Assembly (NCBI GenBank): GCA_022826385.1
Contig: JAJDUZ010000053.1
Coordinates: forward strand, 62,001 to 126,000
Length of the DNA: 64,000 nucleotides
Source of the DNA: Silicimonas sp.
GTDB taxonomy: Bacteria; Pseudomonadota; Alphaproteobacteria; Rhodobacterales; Rhodobacteraceae
Direction of reading: 5' to 3'
This document shows positions 17,908-26,631 of this stretch, piece after piece. The position numbers and the translations under genes were made by a program. The notes under the pieces are model-generated. The model ran no database searches, was not told where the DNA came from, and worked only from the letters and a program-made list of their open reading frames with translations. Position 1 is the stretch's first letter; each line of letters begins with the position of its first letter.

Positions 17908-18543
17908 TCACAGGGTGCCGATGATCTCGGCGGCCGCATCCCGTTCCGAAGTCAAGGGGCCGCGATCCTCGCCCGGGAAGAACCGGGCCCGCGTGGCCGT
18001 CGGCATCGGCGGTGGGGTCAGCACCAGAACCCGGGGTCCGGTCTTCTCGGTCTCGGCCTGCCAGCTACGCGCCAGCGCCACCTGCGCGGCCTTGGTCGCG
18101 CCATAGGCTCCGAAGAATTTGCCGGTGGCGCCTGCATCCTCGAAGAACACCGCTGTGCCCGTGTCGCCCAGAAGCGGCGCGATATAGGGGATCAACACCG
18201 ATGTCGCCGTGACATTCGTCGCAACCGATTTCGCCATGTCCTTGGCATCGATATGATTCGCGGGCGACAACGGTGCCGCGTGCACGGCCGCATGACACCA
18301 GACATCCAGCGTGCCCCAACGGTCGTGGATCGACCGGCAGAGCGTCGCCATTGCACCGGCATCCGTCACGTCAAGCGGGGCAAGCGTTGCCGCACCACCC
18401 TGTGCCTGAATGCGGTCGTCCAGTTCTTCAAGGCCGCCAACGGTGCGCGCGACCGCGACAACATGATGGGTTTCGGCAAGCGCCTCGGCCAGAGCGGCCC
18501 CAAGGCCGCGCGAAGCACCGGTGATCAAAGCAAGTTTCGTCAT
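17908..18543 (-). CDS. Short-chain dehydrogenase/reductase (SDR)
   Basis: The 211-residue Rossmann protein has the TGASRGLG cofactor motif (about residues 8-15), an NVTATS segment and the catalytic YxxxK as YGATK. The usual NNAG is changed to CHAAVHAA. It is short for a classical SDR (about 250), with a truncated substrate-binding C terminus. The substrate is unknown. Divergent from the GDPD gene. Confidence 0.85.
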   Translation of the reverse strand: MTKLALITGASRGLGAALAEALAETHHVVAVARTVGGLEELDDRIQAQGGAATLAPLDVTDAGAMATLCRSIHDRWGTLDVWCHAAVHAAPLSPANHIDAKDMAKSVATNVTATSVLIPYIAPLLGDTGTAVFFEDAGATGKFFGAYGATKAAQVALARSWQAETEKTGPRVLVLTPPPMPTATRARFFPGEDRGPLTSERDAAAEIIGTL

Positions 18544-18703
18544 GGGCGGTGAATGGCCCCCTCACGTCGGGGCGTCAAGAGACATGAAACCTTCACGTTC
18601 TTGGGGCAATGTCCGACCGGCGGCGTCGGGTGCGACAACTTTTGATTGCAACAAGGGACGCCCGCGATAGTCTGATCACAGGCCGTGCCAAAGCATCGAG
18701 GCC

Positions 18704-19591
18704 ATGAAGGGAACGCAGAGTACAGAATTTCAGGCCAACGTCTCGTCGGCCCTGTACCCGACGACGCGCCGAGCGGCTGTGAAAGCGCGGTTCCGCGCCA
18801 ATCGGCGTCAGCCGATGATCTCGGTGCATCGTGGCCTTTGGGATCCTTTGCCGGAAAACTCGCTGGGCGCCATTCGGGCCGCGGGCCGTTGGGACGTGGT
18901 CGAAGTCGATGTTCGGTTGGATGGGGATGGCGTCCCCTATCTGATGCATGACAGGACGCTTGATCGCATGACCGCCGGCACCGGGTCGGCGAATGGTGTT
19001 CGGGCTGAAACTCTGCGTGGCCTGACCTTGAAAGCCGGGGCGGGCGGTGATGCCGCGCCTTTGACATCCGAGATCGTGCCAACGCTGGACGACGCGTTTC
19101 GCGCGCTCGACCAGACCGGGGCGATCTTCGATCTGGACGTCAAGCGCGCGGAGGATCTGGAAGGCGTGGCCAGGGCGGTGGCGGCGCTGGGGTGCCAGGA
19201 CCTTGGTACGCTGAAGATTGACGTGCACGACAGCAGCGACATCCCCGCGCTCCTCACTCTGGAGGAGACGTTCGACATCATGGTGATGGCGAAGTTCCGG
19301 CTGCGCACGGCACAGGATCTGGCGACCATCGTCGCCATGCGCGAGGCCGATGTCGCAGCGGTCGAGATCTGGTTCGACGACCTCAACCTGTTGCGCCGCG
19401 CCACCGGGTTCGCGGGCGACCTGATCCGGTTCGGAACCTATACAATGGACCAGGTGCATTGCTGTGGCCTGTCGGATGCCCGTGCGTTGCAGCGCCCCGG
19501 CGCCGTTTGGGGCCGGTTGCTGGACGCCGGGGTCGGCTTGATCATGACCGATCAACCGGAAGCGCTGTCGCGCTATCTGCTGACCCGATGA
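18704..19591 (+). CDS. Glycerophosphodiester phosphodiesterase family protein
   Basis: The 295-residue protein has the GDPD signature: HRGLWDPLPENSLGA (catalytic His and Glu of HR-x-ENT), EVDVRLDGDGVPYLMHD (metal ligands E-x-D and HD) and the C-terminal block LLDAGVGLIMTDQPEAL. No signal peptide, so it is probably cytoplasmic. About 40 extra N-terminal residues precede the barrel; the ATG at 18794 region (MISVHRG) is an alternative start. It converges on the UPF0280 gene with a 50-nt overlap. Confidence 0.87.
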   Translation: MKGTQSTEFQANVSSALYPTTRRAAVKARFRANRRQPMISVHRGLWDPLPENSLGAIRAAGRWDVVEVDVRLDGDGVPYLMHDRTLDRMTAGTGSANGVRAETLRGLTLKAGAGGDAAPLTSEIVPTLDDAFRALDQTGAIFDLDVKRAEDLEGVARAVAALGCQDLGTLKIDVHDSSDIPALLTLEETFDIMVMAKFRLRTAQDLATIVAMREADVAAVEIWFDDLNLLRRATGFAGDLIRFGTYTMDQVHCCGLSDARALQRPGAVWGRLLDAGVGLIMTDQPEALSRYLLTR

Positions 19592-20378
19592 TCCGCGTCT
19601 CGCCGTTCAGAAGAAGTGCCGCTTGGGCGATCAGGCCCGCGTCAACCAACTGCTGCGCATAGGTTGCACCGCGGCTCAGCGCCGCGTCGACGTCTTCCGG
19701 TGTCAATGGGCCGACCTCCACGGTCACCTCGATGTCCTTCAGTTGCGGGACGGCTTCGATCTGGTGGGCCGGGCGCCGCGTGATCGCCCTGTGCCCCGGC
19801 AAGTCCACCGCGTTTGCAATCAGCGTGGCCGCCGCGTCGGCGCGGGCCGCCGTCTGGGCCAGAACCGTGACCGCATCCGCAATGCCCCGCGACTGGCTGC
19901 GCCCCCGCCAACCGGATGTCGCAACCCCGCGAAGCCCCGAGGCGGCGGTGATCGTGACACCCCCCGTGGGCGACGCCGCCTGAAATGTGGCATCGCCCTT
20001 TAGAAACAGCGCGATATCGCCGCCATTGTTGGCAACGGCCTTCCGCAGGTCGAACCCGTCAAGACTGGCGATGATGTCATCGGCCACCGCACCCGCCACG
20101 GCCGCCATCGGGGTCACGAACCGGTCCACGGCGAGCGGCGCGACGGCCCTTGCCATCGCGCGGGCAATTGGCCCCTCGAACTCTGCGCCGTCATAGGAGG
20201 CGGTCAGAGCCGGAAGCTCGGCGACAAGCTCGTCCAGCACATGTTCGAACCGCGTGCTTGCTGCCTGCAATGCCGCGTCGCGGTCGGGCCCCTCGACTGA
20301 CAGGATCAGGTCAATCGGTCCGTGGTGCAGGTGCAAACGCCCGTCCGGCAACATCTGCGCCGCTGCGCGCCCGGTCAT
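19542..20378 (-). CDS. UPF0280 family protein (ApbE-related)
   Basis: The 278-residue protein starts at the ATG at 20378, which overlaps the upstream stop (ATGA). Blocks such as DRFVTPMAAVAGAVADDI, ANNGGDIALFLKG and SGLRGVATSGWRGRSQSRGIADAVTVLA match the UPF0280 group, which resembles the ApbE flavin-transferase fold. The function is unproven. Being last in the Mo-hydroxylase operon next to the 6-hydroxynicotinate-reductase-like gene suggests a role in flavin attachment or cofactor loading (inference). Confidence 0.78.
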   Translation of the reverse strand: MTGRAAAQMLPDGRLHLHHGPIDLILSVEGPDRDAALQAASTRFEHVLDELVAELPALTASYDGAEFEGPIARAMARAVAPLAVDRFVTPMAAVAGAVADDIIASLDGFDLRKAVANNGGDIALFLKGDATFQAASPTGGVTITAASGLRGVATSGWRGRSQSRGIADAVTVLAQTAARADAAATLIANAVDLPGHRAITRRPAHQIEAVPQLKDIEVTVEVGPLTPEDVDAALSRGATYAQQLVDAGLIAQAALLLNGETRIIGSADSATALPVDRS

Positions 20379-21808
20379 CGCTTGGTGCCGATCACCTGCG
20401 TTGCCGCACCATATTCGCCCCCGGTTTCCAGCACATCGTCCAGCGTGCGAATGGCCTCGGCGTGGCCGCCAAGGGCGATGTACTCGTGGCGGGGCAGGGT
20501 GAATTCCAACGGTGCCACCAAGGCCGGGGTCGGCACATAGCCAAAGGCGTGGTCCGGCAGTTCCGCCACATCGACCATCACCGTGATCCCGCCGCCCGGC
20601 CAGACATAGGCGGGCACGCCCCCCAGCGTCACCCGCGTGATCTCCTCCTGCACCGAGCGGGTCAGCCGGATCGGGTTCCGCGTTACGCCCGAGCGCAGCG
20701 ACCCCCCGGCGCCGCCCATAAACAGGACGGTCGCGCGCGCAGGCTCGCAATTCTCGGCAATCAGGTCGACCGAGGCTTGCAGCGCCTCGGGCATCGGTTT
20801 CTGCTGCGGTTGTAGGTCGTCATCCAGCTCGTAAAACGCCGCGTGCTCGCCTGTGGTCGAGACCATCAGCAATGTCAGCCCGGGCCGTGCGCCTTTCGCA
20901 ACGCGCCAGTCCCCAAGGATCGACAACGGGTCATCGATATCGGTGCCGCCCCAGCCGAGGCCCGGCTCGGCCACCTTGAAATACCGTCCGGGCGTCGAGC
21001 GATGCCCCTTGATCCGAATGCCGGTGTCGGGCCAGTCGATCACCTTGCCCGCCTGATGCTCGGAAACGACGCCGGTGATGTGGTCATCGACGACAACAAC
21101 CTCGTTGACATGGCCTTTCCACTGGCTGGCGAACATCCCGATCGTGGCCGACCCGCAGCCGACCCGCATCCGGTCTTCGGTCACACCGTCCACGATTGGC
21201 GGTTGCCCGGCCGCGACGACGACGGTCGAGCCACCGTCGATGGTCAGTTCCACCGCTTCCTTGTTGCAAAGCGCCATCAGGGCGGCACAGGTTGCGCGCC
21301 CTTCGGCCTTGGAGCCGCCCGTCAGGTGCTCGACCCCGCCCAGCGAGAGCATCTGCGAGCCGTATTCGGCGGTCATCACATGCCCGACGATCTCGCCCTT
21401 TGCGCGCACCTTTGCGGTTTCGTGCCCCAGATGCCGATCGGTGTCGATCTTTACCTTGACCCCGCAATAGGAAAAAATCGCCTCGGTCACGACCGTCACC
21501 GCGTCCACGCCCTCGATCTGGCGGCTGACGATGAAAGGGGCGGGCTTGTAGTCGGGATAGGTCGTGCCAGCCCCGATGGCCGAGACCGCGACCTCCTCGC
21601 CGCTGGCGGTGGTGCCGTCCCAGTCGGCGGACAGGAACGGTTTCACCGCGTCGCCCTTGGCGATGCGTCCGTCAAGGATGGTCAGTGGATCGACCCGGAT
21701 AATCTTACCGTCTTCATTGGCATAGCGGTCACAGGCCCCGGCCCGGCCCGGCGCGATATAGCACATCACCGGACAGGCGTCGCAGCGGATCTTCTCTTTT
21801 GTGCTCAT
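20375..21808 (-). CDS. 6-hydroxynicotinate reductase-like Fe-S protein
   Basis: The 477-residue protein has an N-terminal cysteine cluster C9-x2-C12-x3-C16-x9-C26 (CDACPVMCYIAPGRAGACDR), likely to bind an Fe-S centre. A long body follows with SQMLSLGGVEHLTGGSKAEG, VGCGSATIGMFASQW and GGAGGSLRSGVTRNP segments. It resembles the protein named 6-hydroxynicotinate reductase (Hnr) in anaerobic nicotinate fermenters, which reduces the hydroxylated pyridine ring; I recognise this from memory only. ATGA overlaps with both neighbours place it in the Mo-hydroxylase operon. The true substrate here is unknown. Confidence 0.6.
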   Translation of the reverse strand: MSTKEKIRCDACPVMCYIAPGRAGACDRYANEDGKIIRVDPLTILDGRIAKGDAVKPFLSADWDGTTASGEEVAVSAIGAGTTYPDYKPAPFIVSRQIEGVDAVTVVTEAIFSYCGVKVKIDTDRHLGHETAKVRAKGEIVGHVMTAEYGSQMLSLGGVEHLTGGSKAEGRATCAALMALCNKEAVELTIDGGSTVVVAAGQPPIVDGVTEDRMRVGCGSATIGMFASQWKGHVNEVVVVDDHITGVVSEHQAGKVIDWPDTGIRIKGHRSTPGRYFKVAEPGLGWGGTDIDDPLSILGDWRVAKGARPGLTLLMVSTTGEHAAFYELDDDLQPQQKPMPEALQASVDLIAENCEPARATVLFMGGAGGSLRSGVTRNPIRLTRSVQEEITRVTLGGVPAYVWPGGGITVMVDVAELPDHAFGYVPTPALVAPLEFTLPRHEYIALGGHAEAIRTLDDVLETGGEYGAATQVIGTKR

Positions 21809-22587
21809 GGCTTTGCCTCCGTCAGCGCCGCATCCACGAAGCCTGCCGGGTCGGTGACGAAGTCGTGGTATAGCTTGAAATGCGCGGTGTCCACTAAGGC
21901 CACGGGCTCTGGCCCGAGCCGCGTCATCTCAAGCACTGTCGCGCCCGGCACCGCCATCAGAATGGGCGAATGCGTGGCCATGATAACCTGCGCCGTGGCA
22001 GCCTCCTGAATGCCTGCAAGCACACAGAGCAATTCGCGTTGCCGGTTGGGCGACAGCGCGCTTTCCGGTTCGTCCATGAAATAGATGCCCTGCCGCGCCA
22101 TCCGTTCTTCGAAGAAGCGGATGAACCCTTCGCCGTGGGAATGCGAGAGGAAGTCAGGTGGTGGCGGTTTGAAGGGATCAAGCTGTGCTGCTTCGTCGAG
22201 GTAGCGCGCGACCGAGAAGAAACTCTCGGCCTTGAAGAACCAGCCATCGGTCACCTTGGGCAACCAGCTTGCCCGCAGCGCCTGTGCGAGGCCGGCCCCG
22301 CTTACATCCACCGCCATGCTGTGATCCACCGGTCGGTACCCTTTGCCACCGCCTGCCTCATCGTACCCCGCCAGAGAGGCGATGCCTTCGATCAGCGTGG
22401 ATTTGCCAGAGCCGTTCTCGCCGACAATGATGGTGACCGGGGTGTCGAAGGTCAGCTCAAACCGGTCCGGGTCGAGCCAGGGCAGGTTCATAGGGTAGGC
22501 TTTGCGATCGCCCATCAGGTCCGCGATCAGCGTCAGCCGTTTCAGGAATGGCGCAGGCAGGTTGGTATCGCGTCGCCTACGAGCCAT
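21805..22587 (-). CDS. AAA/ABC-type ATPase
   Basis: The 260-residue protein starts at 22587 (MARRRRDTNLPAPFLKRL). It has Walker A GENGSGKST, Walker B YFMDEPESALSPNRQREL and a switch His in MATHSPILM. This is the SMC/ABC-like AAA family often labelled a predicted ATPase. It has no membrane helices or partner permease. It overlaps the Mo-hydroxylase gene by 11 nt and the reductase gene by 4 nt. It may assist cofactor insertion, as MoxR-type CoxD does for CO dehydrogenase, but it belongs to a different ATPase family. Inference only. Confidence 0.8.
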   Translation of the reverse strand: MARRRRDTNLPAPFLKRLTLIADLMGDRKAYPMNLPWLDPDRFELTFDTPVTIIVGENGSGKSTLIEGIASLAGYDEAGGGKGYRPVDHSMAVDVSGAGLAQALRASWLPKVTDGWFFKAESFFSVARYLDEAAQLDPFKPPPPDFLSHSHGEGFIRFFEERMARQGIYFMDEPESALSPNRQRELLCVLAGIQEAATAQVIMATHSPILMAVPGATVLEMTRLGPEPVALVDTAHFKLYHDFVTDPAGFVDAALTEAKP

Positions 22588-25363
22588 GTGGCGTCCCGGT
22601 TTCCGACACGGAAACCGCTCCGGAGACCGATGCGGTCTCCGCAAAATCCGTGTCGGATTTTGGACCGGAGTTCGCCTCGAACTCCGCCGCGCCGATTGCC
22701 GCGCGCACGCGGTGGGGCAGGGCGGGTGCCTTGGTCAGGTTCGCCCCCGTCGCATGGCGGATCGCGTTCAGGATCGCAGGCGCGGTCGGGATCAGCACGT
22801 GTTCGCCCAGACCTTTCGCGCCCATCGGGCCTTCGGGGTCAGGCTTCTCGATCAGGATCGAGGTGATCTCGGGCATGTCGCCGACGGTCGGGATCAGATA
22901 GTCATGCAGGTTCTCGGTCCGGCCGGGCAGGAATTCCTCCATCAGCGCTAGCCCAAGCCCCTGTGCGATGCCGCCTTCGATTTGCCCCTCGGCCAGCAGC
23001 GGGTTGATCGCGCGGCCCACATCATGCGCCGCCGTCATCTTCAGAACCCGCGTGGTGCCAAGGGCAAGGTCGACCTCGACCTCGGCAATCTGCGCTCCGA
23101 AGCCGTAAAGCGCGTAGGGCGTGCCCTGACCATCCGCGTCCAGAACCGTGGTCGGCGGGTCATAGGTTTCTTCGGCCATCAGCGCATAGCCTTGCGCGTT
23201 CGCGGCCCCCAGTTCGATGACCTGCGTCTTGCCGTTCTCGGTCGCGGTCAGCGTGGCACCCGCAAGCGACAAAACGGCGGCGTCCGAGAAATTTGTGTGC
23301 CGGAGGATCTCGGCCCGAAGGGCACGACCCGCGGCTTCGGCGGCCCGGCCGGTGATGAAGGTCTGACGCGAGGCCGAGGTCTTGCCGCAATCCGGTGTTA
23401 CGCCGGTATCGGGGCCGACAAGCTCCACTGCCTCGATCGACAGCCCCAAGGCGTCAGCGGCGATCTGCGCGATCACCGTATTGGCGCCTTGGCCGATATC
23501 GGTCGCCCCCTGATGCAGCCTGAGCCGTCCGTCGGGCGTGATCCCGATCCGGATGGTCGAGGGGTTCGGAAGCGCCGTGTTCCCGCACCCGTACCAGCAA
23601 GAGGCAATGCCGACGCCGCGCCGCGTCGGGCCGTTGCCATGCGCGGCGGCCTCGGCCAGCGCGCGTTCCCAAGCGGGGGCGAGCGCATCAAGGCATTCCA
23701 GCATCCCGACCGAGGCAAGGGTTTGGCCGGACGGCGTTTTGTCACCATCGACAAAAGCATTGATCCGCCGGAAGGCCAGCCGGTCGATCCCGCATTTCGC
23801 GGCCAGATCGTCATACAGCAGTTCCTGCATGATGGCCGCCTGCGGCACACCGAAACCGCGGAACGCGCCCGCGGTCGGTCCGTTGGTGTGTATGGCGCGC
23901 GCCTCGGCCCGGTAGTTCGGCGTGCGATAGGGGCCCGAGGCATGGACCGGCACGCGGGTCGCCACGGTTGGCCCCCAACTGGCATAGGCGCCGGTGTTGA
24001 AATCGCCGTCAAACACCATGCCGGTCACGCGGCCCTCGGCATCGGCGCCGATGCGTGCGGCCATGGTGCCGGGGTGGCGCTTGGTGCTGGCGCGCATCGA
24101 CTCGTTGCGGGTGTAGACCATGCGGCAGGGCTGCCCGGTGACCATCGCGGCGAGACCGATCAGCGGTTGCACCGACAGGTCCAGCTTGGCGCCGAACCCA
24201 CCGCCCGCCGCCGTCGGCACGATCCGCACCTTGTCCTGCGGCAGGCCCAGCACCAGCGCCGTGTCGTCCCGGTCCATGATCGGCGCTTGCGTGCAGGCGT
24301 GAATGACCAGCGTGTCGCCGTCCATCCACGCGACACCCGCTTCCGGCTCGATATACGCATGTTCCACGTACGAGGTCTGGAACCGCCCCTCGGCCACATG
24401 CGCCGATTGCGCCAGCGCGCCCTCGGGGTCGCCCGATGCGACACGCCCCTTGATCAGAACGTTGCCGTCACGCGCGTCGTGCAGCAGCGGGGCGGTCGGC
24501 CCATCGGCCTCGGTCATGGCATGGTCCAGCGGCTCCCAGTCGACGGGGAAGGTCGAAAGGTCCAGCGGTTCGACAACATCCGCCGGCCCCACCACCAGCG
24601 CGACGGCTTCGCCAAGGAACCGGGCCGTGTCCTCGGCCAGCGCGGGCTGGTCGGCCAAAGGCGGGATAACGCCAAAGCGGTTCTGGCCGGGAATATCCTG
24701 CGCTGTCAGAACCTTGAGCACACCTGTTGAAGCCACCCAGGCGCCGAGATCGCCAAACCGGAACTGCGCATGGAAATGCGGCGCGCGTACCGCGCGAACC
24801 AGCAGAGCCTCGGCGGGGCCAGCATCGGCGCCGAACACTTCGGACCCGTCGACCTTGGGCTGACCGTCCAGACGGCGCAGCGGCACACCCACCGCATGCC
24901 CATTCGCCCGTGCAGCCCGAGGCGCCAGCCCCACCACCGCATCCACGATCTTGGCATAGCCGGTGCAGCGGCACAGAACGCCGCCAAGCGCGTCTTCAAC
25001 TTCCCTGCGTGAAGGTGTTGAATTTGCGCGCAAAAGCTCCATCGCTGCCATCATCATGCCGGGCGTGCAGATCCCGCATTGCGCGGCCCCGTGATCCAGA
25101 AACGCCGCCTGCAGTGTCTTCGCCAAATCAGGTTCGGCTGTTTCCAGCGTCTCGATCGTCGCGCCATCGGCCTGCGCAACAGGGACCAGACAGGCACAGA
25201 CCTGCGCACCATCGACCAGCACGGTGCAGGCGCCGCAATCCCCGGCGTCGCACCCGACCTTGACGCTTTTCAGGTTCAACTCATCGCGCAGAACTTCGGA
25301 CAAGCGTCGTCCCGGAGCACTCTGAATCTCATACGTTTTTCCCCAGATTACCAACCGCGTCAT
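22577..25363 (-). CDS. Xanthine dehydrogenase-family Mo hydroxylase, fused 2Fe-2S and Mo-binding subunit
   Basis: The 928-residue protein starts with the two 2Fe-2S domains (residues 1-155: CDAGDCGACTVLVDG; CGICTPGMMMA; CRCTGYAKI) fused to the molybdopterin domain. The latter carries GGFGAKLDLSVQP, GAFRGFGVPQAA, a Gln-type GATDIGQGANTV and GAKGLGEHV with the active-site Glu. Such enzymes hydroxylate N-heteroaromatics or aldehydes with water as oxygen donor. The last 30 or so residues (from about GAAEFEANSG) extend past the family's usual end and are encoded by a four-hairpin palindrome array. ATGA overlap with the FAD subunit gene. Confidence 0.92.
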   Translation of the reverse strand: MTRLVIWGKTYEIQSAPGRRLSEVLRDELNLKSVKVGCDAGDCGACTVLVDGAQVCACLVPVAQADGATIETLETAEPDLAKTLQAAFLDHGAAQCGICTPGMMMAAMELLRANSTPSRREVEDALGGVLCRCTGYAKIVDAVVGLAPRAARANGHAVGVPLRRLDGQPKVDGSEVFGADAGPAEALLVRAVRAPHFHAQFRFGDLGAWVASTGVLKVLTAQDIPGQNRFGVIPPLADQPALAEDTARFLGEAVALVVGPADVVEPLDLSTFPVDWEPLDHAMTEADGPTAPLLHDARDGNVLIKGRVASGDPEGALAQSAHVAEGRFQTSYVEHAYIEPEAGVAWMDGDTLVIHACTQAPIMDRDDTALVLGLPQDKVRIVPTAAGGGFGAKLDLSVQPLIGLAAMVTGQPCRMVYTRNESMRASTKRHPGTMAARIGADAEGRVTGMVFDGDFNTGAYASWGPTVATRVPVHASGPYRTPNYRAEARAIHTNGPTAGAFRGFGVPQAAIMQELLYDDLAAKCGIDRLAFRRINAFVDGDKTPSGQTLASVGMLECLDALAPAWERALAEAAAHGNGPTRRGVGIASCWYGCGNTALPNPSTIRIGITPDGRLRLHQGATDIGQGANTVIAQIAADALGLSIEAVELVGPDTGVTPDCGKTSASRQTFITGRAAEAAGRALRAEILRHTNFSDAAVLSLAGATLTATENGKTQVIELGAANAQGYALMAEETYDPPTTVLDADGQGTPYALYGFGAQIAEVEVDLALGTTRVLKMTAAHDVGRAINPLLAEGQIEGGIAQGLGLALMEEFLPGRTENLHDYLIPTVGDMPEITSILIEKPDPEGPMGAKGLGEHVLIPTAPAILNAIRHATGANLTKAPALPHRVRAAIGAAEFEANSGPKSDTDFAETASVSGAVSVSETGTPHGS
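22597..22686. repeat. Array of four tandem 21-nt palindromes inside the hydroxylase coding 3' end
   Basis: There are four perfect inverted repeats, each an 8-bp stem with a 5-nt loop: 22597-22617 (CGGTTTCC, loop GACAC), 22621-22641 (CGGAGACC, loop GATGC), 22642-22662 (CAAAATCC, loop GTGTC) and 22666-22686 (CGGAGTTC, loop GCCTC). The spacing between modules is 3, 0 and 3 nt, so the array is a multiple of three and is read as coding sequence without a frameshift. Confidence 0.9.
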
Positions 25364-26208
25364 GCTGCCCGCTCCGGGGTGAGCGGGGCCAGGGTCCGGC
25401 GCAGCAGTTCGGTCGCCGTCCCCCGGCGATAGCCCGCATCGGCCCGCGCATCGTCAATCGGTGCAAGGACGGGCTCGATCAAGTCGCCGGTAATCCGCGC
25501 GACGTCCAATGGCTGGCCGATCAACGCCGCCTCGGCTTTAGGCAAACGCGTCGCAACCGGCGAACAGGCCCCGATGGCAAGGGCCGCGTCTTGCACGATC
25601 CCGTCTTTCAGCACGATACGCGCGGCGGTCATCGCGATTGAGATCACAAGGTATTTCCGCGCCCCGAGTTTCAGGAAAAAGCCTTGGCCTTCCGTGGCTT
25701 TCGCGGGGATATGCAAGCGCGTCACAATCTCGTCCGGGGCACGGTCGACGTCTCGCGGTCCCTTGAGGAAGTCTGACAATGGAAGCTGTCGCGTCCCCCG
25801 CAGGCTGGCCAGTTCCACCACCGCGTCCAAGGTCAGCAAGGGCGGCACGCCATCCGCGGCGGGCGACGCATTGCAAAGGTTCCCGGCAAGCGTGCCGCGC
25901 GCTTGGATCTGACGCGCGCCGACTTCGCGGGCCGCCAGTTTCAACCCGTCGAAGGCGGGCGGAAGGTCGGCCTCGATCACGTCGCGCCATGTGGTCGTCG
26001 CCCCCATCGTCACGCCGTCCGGCCCGTGCGAGATGCCCCGCAGTTCGCCGATGCCGGTGATGTCCAGAACCGGCCCCTGCAGCACCTTGCGCTCGGTCGC
26101 CGGGAACAGGTCGGTGCACCCGGCCGCGATCCGAAACGGGGTCTCGGCCAGCGCTTCAAGCGCCTGGCTCAGCGTCGTCGGTCGGTGATAGATGTCTTCG
26201 GTGCTCAT
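25360..26208 (-). CDS. FAD-binding subunit of the Mo hydroxylase
   Basis: The 282-residue protein has the CoxM/XdhA-type FAD domain: FRIAAGCTDLFPATER near residue 28, MGATTTWRDVIEADLPP, ARGTLAGNLCNASPAADGVPPLL (FAD pyrophosphate loop) and a C-terminal CO-dehydrogenase-type flavoprotein domain. It passes electrons from the 2Fe-2S centres to an acceptor. First gene of the five-gene operon; GGGGCGGG precedes the ATG. Divergent from the small protein gene, 84 bp away. Confidence 0.92.
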   Translation of the reverse strand: MSTEDIYHRPTTLSQALEALAETPFRIAAGCTDLFPATERKVLQGPVLDITGIGELRGISHGPDGVTMGATTTWRDVIEADLPPAFDGLKLAAREVGARQIQARGTLAGNLCNASPAADGVPPLLTLDAVVELASLRGTRQLPLSDFLKGPRDVDRAPDEIVTRLHIPAKATEGQGFFLKLGARKYLVISIAMTAARIVLKDGIVQDAALAIGACSPVATRLPKAEAALIGQPLDVARITGDLIEPVLAPIDDARADAGYRRGTATELLRRTLAPLTPERAA

Positions 26209-26292
26209 CCCGCCCCTGTCGTCCGGTTCGGGGGATGTTGCGGCAGCCCCCCGAGCCTGTCAATAAAGCGGCGGGGTCGGACAGGAGGTCTC

Positions 26293-26631
26293 ATGCGTTT
26301 TCTGATTGGTTTGCTGGTCCTTGCGGCCGTCGCCGCTTATTTCACCAAGCCGGAGGAGGCGGACGCAGAAGCCGTGCTGCGCGAGCAGGTCATGATCGGC
26401 GTCGCCAAAGAGGATATCGGTCAAGGGCGCAGCACCGCTGAAAATCTTGCGCTGACGGCCTGCAAGCTCCGGCCGAACGACTGCTATGATCTGCTGCGGT
26501 CGGGGCTCGATGTCACCTATACCGACCAGCATCTGTTCCTGAAGGTTGATCTTGAAGGCTATGAACGGCGCGCCACCTGCTATGGCGCCTTCGGTCAGTT
26601 CGTCTGCCCGGGCGGGTTCGAGAAACTCTGA
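26293..26631 (+). CDS. Small secreted or membrane-anchored protein of unknown function
   Basis: The 112-residue protein has a strong Shine-Dalgarno (AGGAGGT, 3 nt before the ATG) and an N-terminal hydrophobic segment ([15 protein letters not shown]) that may be an uncleaved anchor. The rest is polar with four Cys ([26 protein letters not shown]), suggesting two disulfides in the periplasm. No family recognised. It converges on lipB with a 37-nt overlap. Confidence 0.7.
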   Translation: MRFLIGLLVLAAVAAYFTKPEEADAEAVLREQVMIGVAKEDIGQGRSTAENLALTACKLRPNDCYDLLRSGLDVTYTDQHLFLKVDLEGYERRATCYGAFGQFVCPGGFEKL

